From assembly GCF_002138415.1 (NCBI RefSeq), contig NZ_CP015612.1, positions 186,001 to 250,000 of the forward strand: a stretch of DNA of 64,000 nt. Reading direction: 5' to 3'. A model generated the notes under the pieces. It worked only from the letters and a program-made list of their open reading frames with translations, was not told the origin of the DNA and ran no database searches. A program made the translations under genes and the position numbers. Shown one piece after another: positions 1-9,329 of the stretch. The stretch comes from Stenotrophomonas maltophilia (GTDB lineage: Bacteria; Pseudomonadota; Gammaproteobacteria; Xanthomonadales; Xanthomonadaceae). The first letter of the stretch is position 1. Every line of letters starts with the position of its first letter.

Positions 1-914
1 CCGACCCGGCACGCCTGCACGATGCCATCCAGCGCTTCGGCGTGACCCAGCTGTTTGGCTCGCCCGCGCTGATGCGGGTGCTGGCCCGGCATGGCCGGCC
101 CCTGCCAACGGTGACCCGGGTGACCTCGGCCGGTGCGCCGGTGCCGCCGGATGTGGTCGCTACCATCCGCAGTCTGCTGCCCGCCGATGCGCAGTTCTGG
201 ACCCCGTATGGCGCCACCGAATGCCTGCCGGTGGCGGTGGTGGAGGGCCGCGAGCTGGAGCGCACCCGTGCTGCTACCGAAGCCGGCGCCGGTACCTGCG
301 TGGGCAGCGTGGTCGAGCCGAACGAGGTGCGCATCATCGCCATCGATGACGCACCGCTGCCGGACTGGTCGCAGGCGCGCGTGCTGTCCACCGGCGAGGT
401 GGGCGAGATCACCGTGGCCGGACCGACCGCCACCGACAGCTACTTCAACCGCCCGCAGGCCACCGCAGCGGCGAAGATCAGCGAGACATTGGCTGATGGC
501 AGCGTGCGCGTCGTGCATCGCATGGGCGACGTCGGTTACTTCGATGCGCAGGGTCGCCTGTGGTTCTGCGGGCGCAAGACCCATCGGGTGGAAACCGCGC
601 GCGGGCCGCTGTACACCGAACAGGTCGAGCCGGTGTTCAATACCGTGCCCGGGGTGGCGCGCACGGCGCTGGTCGGTGTTGGTCCGGCCGGTGCGCAGGT
701 GCCGGTGCTGTGCGTGGAGCTGCAACGTGGTCAGTCAGACAGCCCGGCGCTGCAGGAAGCGCTGCGTGCGCACGCAGCAGCCCGCGCGCCAGAAGCCGGC
801 CTGCAGCACTTCCTGGTGCATCCGGCGTTCCCCGTCGATATCCGTCACAACGCCAAGATCGGCCGCGAGAAGCTCGCCGTCTGGGCCAGCGCCGAACTGG
901 AGAAGCGCGCATGA
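1..914 (+). CDS. oleC: OleC, olefin beta-lactone synthetase (3' part)
   Basis: Partial gene, reading from base 3 and cut by the left edge; about 303 codons remain. It is an acyl-adenylate-forming enzyme: the substrate-contact motif YGATE lies near 208-222, the ATP-binding GDVGYFD block near 525, and the C-terminal lysine motif NAKIGREKL near 850-876. In the ole pathway OleC activates the 2-alkyl-3-hydroxy acid made by OleA and OleD and closes it to a beta-lactone, which OleB then decarboxylates to a long-chain olefin. The stop overlaps the next start as ATGA, and that neighbour is an OleD-type reductase, which is what makes OleC more likely than a generic fatty acyl-CoA ligase. The oleA and oleB genes should lie to the left of the window. 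Confidence 0.85.
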   Translation, partial: DPARLHDAIQRFGVTQLFGSPALMRVLARHGRPLPTVTRVTSAGAPVPPDVVATIRSLLPADAQFWTPYGATECLPVAVVEGRELERTRAATEAGAGTCVGSVVEPNEVRIIAIDDAPLPDWSQARVLSTGEVGEITVAGPTATDSYFNRPQATAAAKISETLADGSVRVVHRMGDVGYFDAQGRLWFCGRKTHRVETARGPLYTEQVEPVFNTVPGVARTALVGVGPAGAQVPVLCVELQRGQSDSPALQEALRAHAAARAPEAGLQHFLVHPAFPVDIRHNAKIGREKLAVWASAELEKRA

Positions 915-1903
915 AGATCCTGGTCACCGGTGGTGGTGGTTTCCTTGGCCAGGCGCTGTGCCGCGGGCTGGTCGAACGTGGCCACCAGGTGCTGGCGTTC
1001 AACCGCAGCCACTACCCGGAACTGCAGGCCATGGGCGTGGGCCAGATCCGCGGCGATCTGGCCGATGCACAGGCGGTGCTGCACGCGGTGGCCGGCGTCG
1101 ATGCGGTGTTCCACAACGGTGCGAAGGCCGGCGCCTGGGGCAGCTATGACAGCTACCACCAGGCCAACGTGGTGGGCACCGACAACGTCCTCGCGGCCTG
1201 CCGTGCACATGGCATCAGCCGCCTGGTCTACACCTCCACGCCCAGCGTGACCCACCGCGCCACCCATCCGGTGGAAGGCCTGGGGGCTGACGAGGTGCCG
1301 TACGGCGAGGACTTCCAGGCACCGTATGCGGCGACCAAGGCAATCGCCGAACAGCGCGTGCTGGCCGCCAATGATGCAACGCTGGCGACGGTGGCGCTGC
1401 GCCCACGGCTGATCTGGGGCCCGGGCGACCAGCAGCTGGTGCCGCGCCTGGCCGAACGTGCACGGCAGGGCCGCCTGCGCCTGGTGGGCGATGGCAACAA
1501 CAAGGTGGATACCACTTACATCGACAACGCCGCGCTCGCGCACTTCCTCGCCTTCGAGGCATTGGCGCCGGGCGCCGCGTGTGCGGGCAAGGCCTACTTC
1601 ATTTCCAACGGCGAACCGCTGCCGATGCGCGAGCTGGTCAACAAACTGCTGCAGGCGGTGGGTGCACCGACCGTGGACAAGGCGATCAGCTTCAAGACCG
1701 CTTATCGCATTGGCGCCATCTGCGAACGGCTGTGGCCGCTGCTGCGCCTGCGCGGCGAGCCGCCGTTGACCCGCTTCCTGGCCGAGCAGCTGTGCACGCC
1801 TCACTGGTACAGCATGGAGCCGGCACGCCGGGACTTCGGTTACGTGCCGCAGGTCAGCATCGAAGAAGGGCTGCGCAGGCTGAAGGCTTCATCTGCCGCA
1901 TAG
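911..1903 (+). CDS. oleD: OleD, 2-alkyl-3-oxoalkanoate reductase
   Basis: 330-residue extended short-chain dehydrogenase of the 3-beta-HSD type. The Rossmann motif GGGGFLG is at residues 7-13 and the catalytic pair YAATK at residues 139-143. OleD uses NADPH to reduce the beta-keto acid made by OleA before OleC forms the lactone. The start is the ATG in the ATGA overlap with oleC, implying translational coupling. The open frame extends upstream, but only inside oleC, so the longer version is not credible. The gene closes the ole operon; a run of palindromes follows after the next small gene. Confidence 0.88.
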   Translation: MKILVTGGGGFLGQALCRGLVERGHQVLAFNRSHYPELQAMGVGQIRGDLADAQAVLHAVAGVDAVFHNGAKAGAWGSYDSYHQANVVGTDNVLAACRAHGISRLVYTSTPSVTHRATHPVEGLGADEVPYGEDFQAPYAATKAIAEQRVLAANDATLATVALRPRLIWGPGDQQLVPRLAERARQGRLRLVGDGNNKVDTTYIDNAALAHFLAFEALAPGAACAGKAYFISNGEPLPMRELVNKLLQAVGAPTVDKAISFKTAYRIGAICERLWPLLRLRGEPPLTRFLAEQLCTPHWYSMEPARRDFGYVPQVSIEEGLRRLKASSAA

Positions 1904-1985
1904 ATCGCCGTCACTGGCTGCACACCGCCAGATCGGGAGGATGGACCCACGCCATCCAACGGCCCGGACATCTGCGAGGAGCGCC

Positions 1986-2141
1986 ATGCTGCATTACGCC
2001 GTCATCTTTTTCGTCATCGCCATCATCGCCGCCGTGCTCGGCTTTTCCGGCATCGCCGGTGCTGCCAGCAACATCGCCTGGATCCTGTTCGTTGTGTTCC
2101 TGGTACTGGCAGTGATCTCGATGTTCCGCAAGCGCGGATAG
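1986..2141 (+). CDS. DUF1328 / UPF0391 small membrane protein (YtjA-like)
   Basis: 51-residue protein made of two hydrophobic helices (roughly residues 4-20 and 28-46) joined by a small Gly/Ala/Ser turn and closed by a positive tail, FRKRG. This matches the UPF0391 (DUF1328) family of tiny inner-membrane proteins, whose function is not known; some members respond to envelope or general stress. The ATG at 1986 is preceded by GAGGAG at a good distance. A longer reading from 1941 adds a hydrophilic stretch not seen in the family and was rejected. It lies 82 bases after oleD and could be separately transcribed. Confidence 0.85.
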   Translation: MLHYAVIFFVIAIIAAVLGFSGIAGAASNIAWILFVVFLVLAVISMFRKRG

Positions 2142-2153
2142 AAGACCGCGGGA

Positions 2154-2247
2154 TAGTGCCGGCCGCTGGCCGGCACTGTTCTTTCCGGTGGGTGCCGACC
2201 GTTGGTCGGCACGCCCCTTTGTAGCGTCGAGCATGGCTCGACGCTAC
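2154..2247 (+). repeat. Cluster of three SMAG/REP-like palindromes
   Basis: Three consecutive short palindromes: 2156-2176 (GTGCCGGCC...GGCCGGCAC type), 2192-2212 (GTGCCGACC/GGTCGGCAC) and 2221-2247 (starts GTAGCGTCGAGC, ends CGACGCTAC). They fill the gap between the DUF1328 gene and the convergent ddl gene and can fold in RNA of either strand. The GTAG-start hairpin is the signature of the SMAG repeats described in S. maltophilia. Confidence 0.8.
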
Positions 2248-2258
2248 ACACAGCGCCG

Positions 2259-3353
2259 CTACACGGCGCTGTGCAATCCGCGATCAGCTGCATGGCGCTC
2301 CAGCGCCAGTTCGATCAGGCGCGTGATCAGCGTGGTGTAGTCCACACCGCTGGCGCCCCACAGCTTCGGGTACATGCTGATGCGGGTGAAGCCCGGCAGC
2401 GTGTTGACCTCGTTGATGACGATCTCACCGTCTGCGGTGAGGAACACATCCACGCGCGCCATGCCCGCACACTCCAGCACCTGGTAGGCCTGCAGCGCGA
2501 TCTGCTGGATGCGTGCCTGGGTTGCGGCATCGATATCCGCCGGTACCACCACTTCGGCGCCATCTTCGTTGATGTACTTGGTGTCGTAGGCGTAGAACTC
2601 GTCGTGCACCACCACCTCGCCGCACAGGCTGGCCTGCGGTTGTTCGTTGCCCAGCACCGCGCACTCGATCTCGCGGCCAACCACCGCCGATTCCACCAGT
2701 ACCTTGTGGTCGTAGCGCAGCGCCAACGCCAGTGCCTCGGCGAAGCCCGCCGCATCCTTGACCTTGCTCACACCCACCGACGAACCCTGGTTGGCTGGCT
2801 TCACGAACAGCGGCAGGCCGAGCTGCGCGATCACCGCATCTGCATCGACGTCAGCGGCCTGGTGTCGACGGATGCACAGCCACGGCGCCACCTGCAGGCC
2901 AGCGTCGCGTAACAGGCGCTTGGTCACGTCCTTGTCCATCGCCACCGCCGAGCCCAGCACCGGGGAACCGACGAAGGGCAGGTTGGCCATGCGCAGCAGG
3001 CCCTGCAACGCACCGTCCTCGCCCAGCGGCCCGTGCACGATCGGCAGCACCACATCGATCTGGCCCAGCGCACTGGCTGCATCGGACGGCTGCAGCTGCG
3101 CCTGCTCCGCACCCGGGCGTACCGCCAGCGACGTGCCGGACCGATGCAGCGCGATGCGCGACGGATCATCGGCGTTGATCAGGAAGGTATCCGGGTGGCT
3201 CAGATGCCACTGGCCCTGCTTGTCGATACCGACCAGCACTGGCTCGAAGCGCTCGCGATCAAGCGCATCGAGGATGTTCTTCGCCGACTGCAGTGAAACC
3301 TCGTGCTCGGAGGACTTGCCCCCGAAGATGATGCCGACCCGGGTCCGTGCCAT
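2259..3353 (-). CDS. ddl: D-alanine--D-alanine ligase
   Basis: 364-residue ATP-grasp ligase that joins two D-alanines for peptidoglycan precursor synthesis in the cytoplasm. Seen motifs: N-terminal [16 protein letters not shown], the substrate-site HGPLGEDG, the ATP-grasp lysine region [16 protein letters not shown], and the metal-binding [10 protein letters not shown] near the C-terminus. Length is normal for the family. The start ATG (3353-3351) begins [12 protein letters not shown]; the frame stays open far upstream only as an antisense artefact of GC-rich DNA across ubiJ and ubiB. It stands alone, outside a division and cell-wall (mur/fts) cluster, so it is more likely the ddlA-type paralogue than ddlB, but I cannot decide that from this window. 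Confidence 0.93.
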   Translation of the reverse strand: MARTRVGIIFGGKSSEHEVSLQSAKNILDALDRERFEPVLVGIDKQGQWHLSHPDTFLINADDPSRIALHRSGTSLAVRPGAEQAQLQPSDAASALGQIDVVLPIVHGPLGEDGALQGLLRMANLPFVGSPVLGSAVAMDKDVTKRLLRDAGLQVAPWLCIRRHQAADVDADAVIAQLGLPLFVKPANQGSSVGVSKVKDAAGFAEALALALRYDHKVLVESAVVGREIECAVLGNEQPQASLCGEVVVHDEFYAYDTKYINEDGAEVVVPADIDAATQARIQQIALQAYQVLECAGMARVDVFLTADGEIVINEVNTLPGFTRISMYPKLWGASGVDYTTLITRLIELALERHAADRGLHSAV

Positions 3354-3440
3354 GGTGTTGCGATGTCCTGTGCGTTGCGTGGCCGTACAGCATGAACCTT
3401 CCATTGCCGCACAGGTGAGGCACAGATGAACCAGAAATCC

Positions 3441-3715
3441 ATCCACGCATGGCGTGGATCTACACGTGTCGACCAAGGTCGACACCCACCAACAGCAGCA
3501 GGAACCTGTCGAAGGCGGGGTGGGTCCGGTTGCGGGGGGCCAGATCAGTCCGCGGCATGGATGCCGCGGCCAAGCCCCCAAGGAAGGGTTACGGCGTCCC
3601 CCGCCATCGGACCCACCCCGCCATCCCACGGAATGCACGCTGTTGCTTCGGCTGTTGCCGTTGCTGTTGCCGTTGCCGTTGCCTCTGCGGGTGCCGGGCG
3701 GCAGCCCGGCCCAAG
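3441..3715 (+). repeat. Long inverted-repeat element, copy A
   Basis: Fills most of the 391-base gap between ddl and ubiJ, where no gene is visible. In order: hairpin 3441-3459 (ATCCACGCATGGCGTGGAT); hairpin 3466-3485 (GTGTCGACC/GGTCGACAC); a CAACAGCAGCAGG stretch; left arm 3514-3538 (GGCGGGGTGGGTCCGG...); an inner hairpin with arms CCGCGGCA/TGCCGCGG; right arm 3598-3622, complementary to the left arm at 23 of 25 positions; and a TTGCTGTTGCCG-type tract near 3641-3690. The same architecture recurs near 11581, 16096 and, partly, 57033. Confidence 0.8.
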
Positions 3716-3744
3716 CCCCCCACCCACGCAGGTAGAATGCGCAC

Positions 3745-4380
3745 ATGGCTCTCTCCCTGCTCAAGTCCCTCAAGCCGGTCGCTGGCCGCGCCCTGCAGAT
3801 CGCCCTGAACCGCGCGCTGGCGCTGGATCCGGATACCCGCCATGCACTGGCCAGCCTCGACGGCCGGCACATCGACCTGACCCTGGAAGCGCCGTCGCTG
3901 GCGATGCGCATCAGCGTCGATGGCGACCAGCTGCGGGTCGGCCCGGTGGACGCGCAGGAAGCCGACCTGGCCGTGCGCAGCAGCCTGGCCGGCGTGCTGG
4001 CGCAGCTGCCGCTGCTGGCCAATGCACGGCGTGCCGACAACAACGGCAAGGGTCGCGTGCGCGTGGCCGGCGATGCCGAACTGGCGCGCCGCCTGCAGCA
4101 GCTGGCCAAGGGCTTCGACCCGGACTGGCAGCAGCCGTTCGTCAGCGTGTTCGGCGACGTGCTGGGCGTGCAGGTGGCCAACACCCTGCGCAGCGCCCTG
4201 CAGCATGCGCGCCAGGGCGCGATCGACCTGGCCCACAGCGCCGCCGAGTTCATCACCGAGGAATCGCGCGACGTGGTGCCTCGTGCCGAGCTGGATGCCT
4301 TCCACGATGACGTGGATGTGCTGCGCGACGACGTCGAGCGTCTGGGTGCACGCGTGCAGCGCCTGCGGGGTGCCGCATGA
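3745..4380 (+). CDS. ubiJ: UbiJ, ubiquinone biosynthesis accessory factor (SCP2 domain)
   Basis: 211-residue protein with an SCP2-type lipid-binding region over the first ~110 residues (hydrophobic alternation around [19 protein letters not shown]) and a charged helical C-terminus. UbiJ binds ubiquinone intermediates and helps assemble the soluble Ubi hydroxylase complex with UbiK. Assignment rests on the fold pattern, the length and, above all, the position: it ends in an ATGA overlap with ubiB, the usual ubiJ-ubiB order in gammaproteobacteria. The expected ubiE is not next to it here; upstream is a repeat-filled gap and convergently placed ddl. Confidence 0.85.
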   Translation: MALSLLKSLKPVAGRALQIALNRALALDPDTRHALASLDGRHIDLTLEAPSLAMRISVDGDQLRVGPVDAQEADLAVRSSLAGVLAQLPLLANARRADNNGKGRVRVAGDAELARRLQQLAKGFDPDWQQPFVSVFGDVLGVQVANTLRSALQHARQGAIDLAHSAAEFITEESRDVVPRAELDAFHDDVDVLRDDVERLGARVQRLRGAA

Positions 4381-6032
4381 AGGCCGTGCTGCGGGCAAGC
4401 CGCATCGGCCGGGTGATCCTGCGTTACCGCCTCGACGACCTGCTGCAGGGCACCCCGGCCGAGCGCTGGCTGCGCCTGGCCAAGCCGTTCGTGCCGCGCG
4501 CCTCGGCCGACATCGCCGCACAGTCGCGCGGTGCCCGCCTGCGCCTGGCGCTGCAGGATCTCGGCCCGATCTTCGTCAAGTTCGGCCAGATCCTGTCCAC
4601 CCGCCGCGACCTGGTGCCGCCGGATGTGGCCAACGAACTGACCCTGCTGCAGGACCGGGTCAAGCCGTTCGATGGCGAGACCGCGCGTCGCATCGTCGAG
4701 GAAGCGCTCGGCCTGCCGGTCAGCGAGGCCTTCGCCAGCTTCGACACCGAACCGCTGGCCTCGGCCTCGATCGCGCAGGTGCACGCAGCGACGCTGGCCG
4801 ATGGCCGCCAGGTGGTGGTCAAGGTGCTGCGCCCGGGCATCGAGAAGCAGATCGACGCCGATATCGCCCTGCTCAACTCGCTGGCCGCCTTGGTCGAGCG
4901 CACCCATCCGCGCGCTGACAAGATCCGCCCGCGCGAAGTGGTGGCCGAAGTCGAGAACACCCTGGCCGCCGAGCTGGACCTGCAGCGCGAAGGCGCCAAT
5001 GCCAGCGTGCTGCGCCGCTTCTGGGAAAACAGCGACGATCTGTACGTGCCGGAAGTGATCTGGAGCCACACCGCAGAGCGCGCGCTGACCCTGGAGCGCG
5101 TGTGGGGCATCCCGTCCGATGACATCGCCGCACTGGACAAGGCCGGCATCGACCGCAAGGCGCTGGCCGCCAAGGGCGTGCGGGTGTTCTACACCCAGGT
5201 GTTCCGCGACAACTTCTTCCACGCCGATGCGCACGCCGGCAACATCTGGGTCGACACCGATCCGGCGCGCCGGGCCAACCCGCGTTTCATCGCGCTGGAC
5301 TTCGGCATCATGGGCCAGCTTTCGCAGGAAGATCAGTACTACCTGGCCGAGAACTTCATGGCCATCTTCAACCGCGATTACCGCCGCATCGCCGAACTGC
5401 ATGTGCAGGCGCGCTGGATGCCGGACAACGTGCGCATCGATGACCTGGAAGCGGCCGTGCGCTCGGTGTGCGAGCCGTACTTCACCCGCCCGCTGTCGCA
5501 GATCTCGCTGGCCGAAGTGCTGATGAAGCTGTTCCGCGTGGCCCAGCGTTACCAGCTGACCCTGCAGCCGCAGCTGATCCTGCTGCAGAAGACCCTGCTG
5601 AACATCGAAGGCGTCGGCCGCCAGCTCGATCCGCAGATCGACATCTGGGCAGTGGCCAAGCCGGTGCTGGCGAAGATCCTGCGCGAGCGCTACAGCCCGC
5701 GCCGGGTGGTACGCGAGATCGGCAAGCGCCTGCCGGAAATCATGACCCACGCGCCGGACATGCCGCGCCTGGTACACGCCTGGCTGACCCAGCAGGTGGA
5801 AGGTCGGCATGAACTTGCAATGCGTTCGCGCGACCTGACCGCACTGGATGCCAGCGTGCAGCGCCTGCAGAAGCACGCGGTCGGTGCGATCACCGGTGTC
5901 GGCCTGCTGGCCATCGCGGCGCTGATGTACGTGCTGCAGCCGCCAGGCTGGTACTGGGGCGACGTGCCGGCGTGGAGCTGGCTGTCCGGGGCGGTCGGCG
6001 CAGTGGCGCTGCTGCGCGCGTGGTGGAAGTAG
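4377..6032 (+). CDS. ubiB: UbiB, ubiquinone biosynthesis atypical kinase/ATPase
   Basis: 551-residue member of the ABC1/ADCK/UbiB family, of normal length. Seen: the family-specific KxGQ region ([17 protein letters not shown]) near residue 63, the Ala-rich loop with [10 protein letters not shown], the catalytic-loop equivalent [10 protein letters not shown], and the metal-binding ALDFGIMG. Two hydrophobic segments at the C-terminus (about 503-520 and 530-545) anchor it in the inner membrane. UbiB has ATPase activity and is needed to extract or deliver prenylated coenzyme Q precursors. Translationally coupled to ubiJ by an ATGA overlap. Confidence 0.95.
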   Translation: MKAVLRASRIGRVILRYRLDDLLQGTPAERWLRLAKPFVPRASADIAAQSRGARLRLALQDLGPIFVKFGQILSTRRDLVPPDVANELTLLQDRVKPFDGETARRIVEEALGLPVSEAFASFDTEPLASASIAQVHAATLADGRQVVVKVLRPGIEKQIDADIALLNSLAALVERTHPRADKIRPREVVAEVENTLAAELDLQREGANASVLRRFWENSDDLYVPEVIWSHTAERALTLERVWGIPSDDIAALDKAGIDRKALAAKGVRVFYTQVFRDNFFHADAHAGNIWVDTDPARRANPRFIALDFGIMGQLSQEDQYYLAENFMAIFNRDYRRIAELHVQARWMPDNVRIDDLEAAVRSVCEPYFTRPLSQISLAEVLMKLFRVAQRYQLTLQPQLILLQKTLLNIEGVGRQLDPQIDIWAVAKPVLAKILRERYSPRRVVREIGKRLPEIMTHAPDMPRLVHAWLTQQVEGRHELAMRSRDLTALDASVQRLQKHAVGAITGVGLLAIAALMYVLQPPGWYWGDVPAWSWLSGAVGAVALLRAWWK

Positions 6033-6037
6033 GCCCC

Positions 6038-6616
6038 ATGCTGCAGGCACTCATGGACGAACTGGCCCGCTTCGGCGCCGACAACGACGCACGCGAAAGC
6101 GAGCGTGGCCGCCGCATGCTCAACATCACGCCCGACACCGGTGAATTCCTGTCGGTGCTGGTGCGCTTCGGCAACACTCGTCGGGTGCTGGAAATCGGCA
6201 CCTCCAACGGCTATTCGACGCTGTGGCTGGCCGAGGCCGCCGCTGCCATCGACGGCCATGTGACCACGCTGGAGTTCGCCGAAGACAAGGCGACGATGGC
6301 GCGTGCGAACTTCGCGCGCAGCGGTCTGGACGAGCACATCACACTGGTGCATGGCGATGCCGGGTCGTGGCTGGCGCAGGCCGCGGAGGCCTGCATCGAT
6401 CTGCTCTTCCTCGATTCGGATCGCGAACAGTACGCCGGCTGGTGGCCGCAGCTGCGTCGCGTGCTGCGCCCGGGTGGCCTGCTGGTGGTGGACAACGCCA
6501 CCTCGCATGCGGAAGAGATGGAACCGCTGCGGGTGCTGCTGGACGCTGATCCGGACTTCAGCACCAGCCTGGTGCCGGTGGGCAACGGCGAGCTGCTGGC
6601 CGTGCGCAGCGCCTGA
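6038..6616 (+). CDS. O-methyltransferase (family 3, COG4122-like)
   Basis: 192-residue SAM-dependent methyltransferase. The SAM-binding loop [14 protein letters not shown] sits near residue 52, the acidic strand end DLLFLDSD near residue 121, and the [12 protein letters not shown] strand near residue 145, all as in the class I O-methyltransferases related to catechol and caffeoyl-CoA enzymes. The substrate cannot be read from sequence. The ATG at 6038 lies 5 bases after the ubiB stop; longer starts would lie inside ubiB. Likely co-transcribed with ubiJB, though no quinone role is implied by sequence alone. A strong hairpin follows it. Confidence 0.8.
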   Translation: MLQALMDELARFGADNDARESERGRRMLNITPDTGEFLSVLVRFGNTRRVLEIGTSNGYSTLWLAEAAAAIDGHVTTLEFAEDKATMARANFARSGLDEHITLVHGDAGSWLAQAAEACIDLLFLDSDREQYAGWWPQLRRVLRPGGLLVVDNATSHAEEMEPLRVLLDADPDFSTSLVPVGNGELLAVRSA

Positions 6617-6635
6617 CTGCCGCGTGCCACAACCC

Positions 6636-6675
6636 GGGGTCAGATCCCTTTTCCTGCGGAAAGGGATCTGACCCC
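6636..6675 (+). repeat. GGGGTCAGATCCC palindrome
   Basis: Perfect 16-base arms (GGGGTCAGATCCCTTT and its complement) around an 8-base loop, between the methyltransferase and truC. The same family recurs at 33027-33067 and, as variants, at 51128-51166 and 51178-51216. It lacks a T-run, so it is better regarded as a repeat than as a terminator. Confidence 0.85.
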
Positions 6676-6701
6676 ATACAGGCCGCCCTTATAATCCCGC
6701 G

Positions 6702-7442
6702 GTGAGCACCGAACCCGATACCCTCGACGCGGTCGAGACCGACACCGCACCCCTGCAGCTGCTGCACCTGGATGAGCGCCTGGCCGTGGTCAACAAGCCT
6801 GCCGGGCTGATGGTCCACGACAGCAAGCTGGCCCGTGGCGAAGACGACTTCCTGGCCGACCGCCTGCGCGAGCAGCTGGGCCGCCCGATCTTCCTCGTGC
6901 ATCGCCTGGACCGGGCAACCAGTGGCTGCCTGCTGCTGGCCTTTGACCGCGATACCGCCAGCGCGCTGGGCAAGGCGCTGATGGGCGGCGAAGTGCTGAA
7001 GGACTACCTGACCGTCTGTCGGGGCTGGCCGGCCGAACTCGCCTGGCGGGTCGACCACGATTTGGACGGTGGCCCGGGCAAGCCGGTGAAGAAACCGGCG
7101 GTCACCGACTTCCAGCGCCTGGCCACCGGCGAGCTGTCGGTGCCGGTCGGTGAGTTCACCAGCTCGCGCTACGCACTGCTGCGCTGCCAGCCGCAGACCG
7201 GGCGCTTCCGGCAGATCCGCCGGCACCTGAAGCATCTCTCGCATCACATGATCGGCGACACCAGCCACGGCGATGGCCGCCACAACCGCATCTTCCGCAT
7301 GCAGGGCGTGCACCGCATGCTGCTGCACGCCGAGCGCCTGCGCTTCCCGCATCCGGACGGTGGCACGGTGGACGTGCGTGCCCCGTTGGACGGCGGGTTC
7401 CAGAAGGCGCTGGACCTGTTTGGCTGGCAGGTGGACCTATAG
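6702..7442 (+). CDS. truC: TruC-like tRNA pseudouridine synthase
   Basis: 246-residue RluA-family pseudouridine synthase. The catalytic motif HRLDRATSG carries the essential aspartate at residue 70; the N-terminal VVNKPAGLMVH and the C-terminal QTGRFRQIRRHLKHLSH blocks are also typical. Length and the HMIGDTSHGDGRHNR segment fit TruC, which makes pseudouridine 65 in the acceptor-stem region of some tRNAs; a related RluA-type rRNA enzyme is the alternative. The start codon is GTG (6702). No clear Shine-Dalgarno sequence is visible. Confidence 0.85.
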   Translation: MSTEPDTLDAVETDTAPLQLLHLDERLAVVNKPAGLMVHDSKLARGEDDFLADRLREQLGRPIFLVHRLDRATSGCLLLAFDRDTASALGKALMGGEVLKDYLTVCRGWPAELAWRVDHDLDGGPGKPVKKPAVTDFQRLATGELSVPVGEFTSSRYALLRCQPQTGRFRQIRRHLKHLSHHMIGDTSHGDGRHNRIFRMQGVHRMLLHAERLRFPHPDGGTVDVRAPLDGGFQKALDLFGWQVDL

Positions 7443-7445
7443 ACG

Positions 7446-7517
7446 GTAGTGCCGGCCGCTGGCCGGCACCTGCCTGATCCCAACCGTACGAGGTTGCCGG
7501 CCAGCGGCCGGCACTAC
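7446..7517 (+). repeat. Paired SMAG/REP palindromes in inverted orientation
   Basis: A GTAGTGCCGGCCGCTGGCC unit followed 25-30 bases later by its inverted copy ending CCGGCACTAC. The pair lies between convergent truC and the DUF2059 gene and could fold as one long hairpin in either transcript, possibly acting as a 3'-end stabiliser for both. Confidence 0.85.
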
Positions 7518-7518
7518 C

Positions 7519-8046
7519 TCACTTCTTTTCCGGCTCGTTGACGATCGCTTCCAGGTCCTTCTGCAGGTCCGCGAACAGCGGCTGCATGCGGGCCTGGATC
7601 GCCACCATCACGTTCTGCATCAGCGCCGGAGTCTTGTCCAGCAGGCTCTGGCCGGCCGCGCTCTCGTAGAACTCGGCCATCGCCAGCACGTCTTCCTTGC
7701 TGAAGGTCTTCTTGTACAGGTCCACGTACATCGGCCGCAGCTGCTGCCATGACAGGGCCTGGCGCAGGGTCTGGCTGGTCCGCGCCTGGATCCGCTTCAG
7801 CTGTTCCTGCTGCTGGGCATTGAGCTGGCGCTGTGCGGCCACCTGCTGGAACTGCTGCTGCTGCATCGCCTCGATCTGCGGCAGCATGGTGTCGATCATG
7901 CTCTGCGCACGTGACGCGGACAGCAGGCGGTTGATGTCGCCATCGGTCGGCGGCGCGGCCAGGGCCGGAACGCTCGCCACGGCCAGCGCCAGCAGCAGGG
8001 CGGCGCGGCGCAGCAGGGACGGCAGGGCGGGTGCGGTGCGGGTCAT
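7519..8046 (-). CDS. DUF2059 domain periplasmic protein
   Basis: 175-residue secreted protein. A Sec signal peptide is clear (basic start, hydrophobic LLLALAVASVPALA, cleavage after ALA near residue 31). The mature part is Gln-rich and helical, and its C-terminal half (from about KKTFSKEDVLAMAEFYESAAGQSLL) matches the DUF2059 family, whose function is not established. The ATG at 8046 begins MTRTAPALPSLL, the natural signal-peptide start; an upstream in-frame start would put 34 non-hydrophobic residues before it. Convergent with truC and divergent from arfB. Confidence 0.8.
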   Translation of the reverse strand: MTRTAPALPSLLRRAALLLALAVASVPALAAPPTDGDINRLLSASRAQSMIDTMLPQIEAMQQQQFQQVAAQRQLNAQQQEQLKRIQARTSQTLRQALSWQQLRPMYVDLYKKTFSKEDVLAMAEFYESAAGQSLLDKTPALMQNVMVAIQARMQPLFADLQKDLEAIVNEPEKK

Positions 8047-8179
8047 GCGGGCTTCCTGCGGTACATGGGACGGCCAGCATACCCGCAGCCAAGGCGAAGG
8101 CGGCGTGTTCGGTACCTGATCGGCGGCATACGGGGCGCGATGCCGCACTCCGGCACGTGGCTGCCGCTACAATGCGCGG

Positions 8180-8611
8180 ATGGGCAGTGGACCGGTCACC
8201 ATCAGCGCGCAGCTTGAAATCCCCGACGGCGAGATCGTCGAGCGGTTCGTGCGTGCCAGTGGCGCCGGTGGCCAGAACGTCAACAAGGTCTCCACCGCGG
8301 TGGAACTGCGTTTCGACGTGGCCAACTCGCCCTCGTTGCCCGAACCGTTGCGCACGCGCCTGCTGGCGCGGCGTGACCGGCGCATGACCGGCGAAGGCGT
8401 GCTGGTCATCGACGCGCAACGTTTCCGGACCCAGGATCGCAATCGCGAGGATGCGCGCGATCGGCTGGCGGCCTTCATCCAGGCCGGGCTGAGCGTGCCC
8501 AAACCGCGCAAGGCCACCAAGCCGACCCTCGGGTCGAAACTGCGTCGTCTGGACGCCAAACGCGGGCGCGCGCAGATCAAGCGCGGGCGCTCATCACGTG
8601 ACTGGGAGTGA
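8180..8611 (+). CDS. arfB: ArfB/YaeJ, alternative ribosome-rescue peptidyl-tRNA hydrolase
   Basis: 143-residue class I release-factor-like protein. The peptidyl-transferase-centre motif GAGGQN has its GGQ at residues 30-32. The C-terminal tail is strongly basic (KRGRAQIKRGRSSRDW), as required for entering the empty mRNA channel of a stalled ribosome. It hydrolyses peptidyl-tRNA on non-stop complexes, as a backup to tmRNA. No stop-codon-recognition domain is present, which separates it from RF1 and RF2. Its stop lies just before the next gene. Confidence 0.92.
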   Translation: MGSGPVTISAQLEIPDGEIVERFVRASGAGGQNVNKVSTAVELRFDVANSPSLPEPLRTRLLARRDRRMTGEGVLVIDAQRFRTQDRNREDARDRLAAFIQAGLSVPKPRKATKPTLGSKLRRLDAKRGRAQIKRGRSSRDWE

Positions 8612-8615
8612 TTGC

Positions 8616-9218
8616 TTGAACAACCCGACTTCGTTGCTGCCGGCCGTGCCGCCGCAGATGCCGCAGGTCAAACCCAACGCCTTCCTGCGCTGGCTGGCGC
8701 GCTGCACCCTGCGCATGGGCGGCTGGAAGGTGACCGGTACCCTGCCTGACATCCCCCGGCTGGTCTTCATCATCGCCCCGCATTCGTCCAACTGGGATGG
8801 CCTCTGGGGCATGGCGGCCAAGATCGCACTGGGCATGAAGGTCAAGGTGCTGGGCAAGGCATCGCTGTTCTGGTGGCCGCTGGGCCCGCTGCTGCACAAG
8901 CTGGGCGTGATCCCGCTCGATCGCAGCTCGCCGCAGGGCACGGTGGGGCAGGCCGTGGACCTGCTGCGCAACAACGAGAAGATGTGGTTCGCCATCACCC
9001 CCGAGGGCACCCGCAAGGCGGTGAAGGACTGGAAGGCCGGCTTCCTGAAGATCGCGCGGATGGCCGACGTGCCGATCCTGGCCGCGTATTTCCACTACCC
9101 GGAAAAGACCATCGGCATCGGTCCGCTGTTCACGCCGACCGGCGATGATGCCGCCGACATGGCCGCCATCCGCGAGTTCTACCGGCCCTGGATCGGCAAG
9201 ACCCGCGGTACGGTCTGA
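8616..9218 (+). CDS. Lysophospholipid acyltransferase-family protein
   Basis: About 200 residues. The HX4D acyltransferase motif appears as HSSNWD, and the acceptor-side motif PEGTR follows about 70 residues later, with a hydrophobic segment between them (FWWPLGPLLHKLGVIPLDR). This is the PlsC-like fold that moves acyl groups onto lysophospholipids or related alcohols; the substrate is not determinable. I prefer a TTG start at 8616, because GGGAG lies about 8 bases upstream; a GTG at 8598 would overlap arfB and add six residues. Probably co-transcribed with arfB. Confidence 0.8.
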   Translation: MNNPTSLLPAVPPQMPQVKPNAFLRWLARCTLRMGGWKVTGTLPDIPRLVFIIAPHSSNWDGLWGMAAKIALGMKVKVLGKASLFWWPLGPLLHKLGVIPLDRSSPQGTVGQAVDLLRNNEKMWFAITPEGTRKAVKDWKAGFLKIARMADVPILAAYFHYPEKTIGIGPLFTPTGDDAADMAAIREFYRPWIGKTRGTV

Positions 9219-9329
9219 GCCTGCCGCAGGCCGCCGCATAGACGCCACGTCCGGCACATGCCGGGCGTGCGCGACAGGAGTAGGGTGGAGGGCTGGTATC
9301 CCGTACCGTCTGCCCAAGGAGTGTTTTAC

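Noticed and set aside
3441..3715. Plus-strand open frames across long inverted-repeat copy A
   Set aside because: Three frames are open because of repeat composition. No domain, no ribosome binding site, and the DNA shows inverted-repeat structure instead.
2259..6050. A 1263-codon minus-strand open frame running from ddl through ubiJ and ubiB antisense
   Set aside because: Only the last 365 codons are a real gene (ddl). The rest is a high-GC shadow frame without any domain and opposite to well-supported genes.
7446..7517. The repeated inverted SMAG units as a CRISPR array
   Set aside because: Units are palindromic, inverted, irregularly spaced and scattered singly or in pairs; there are no unique equal-length spacers or cas genes.
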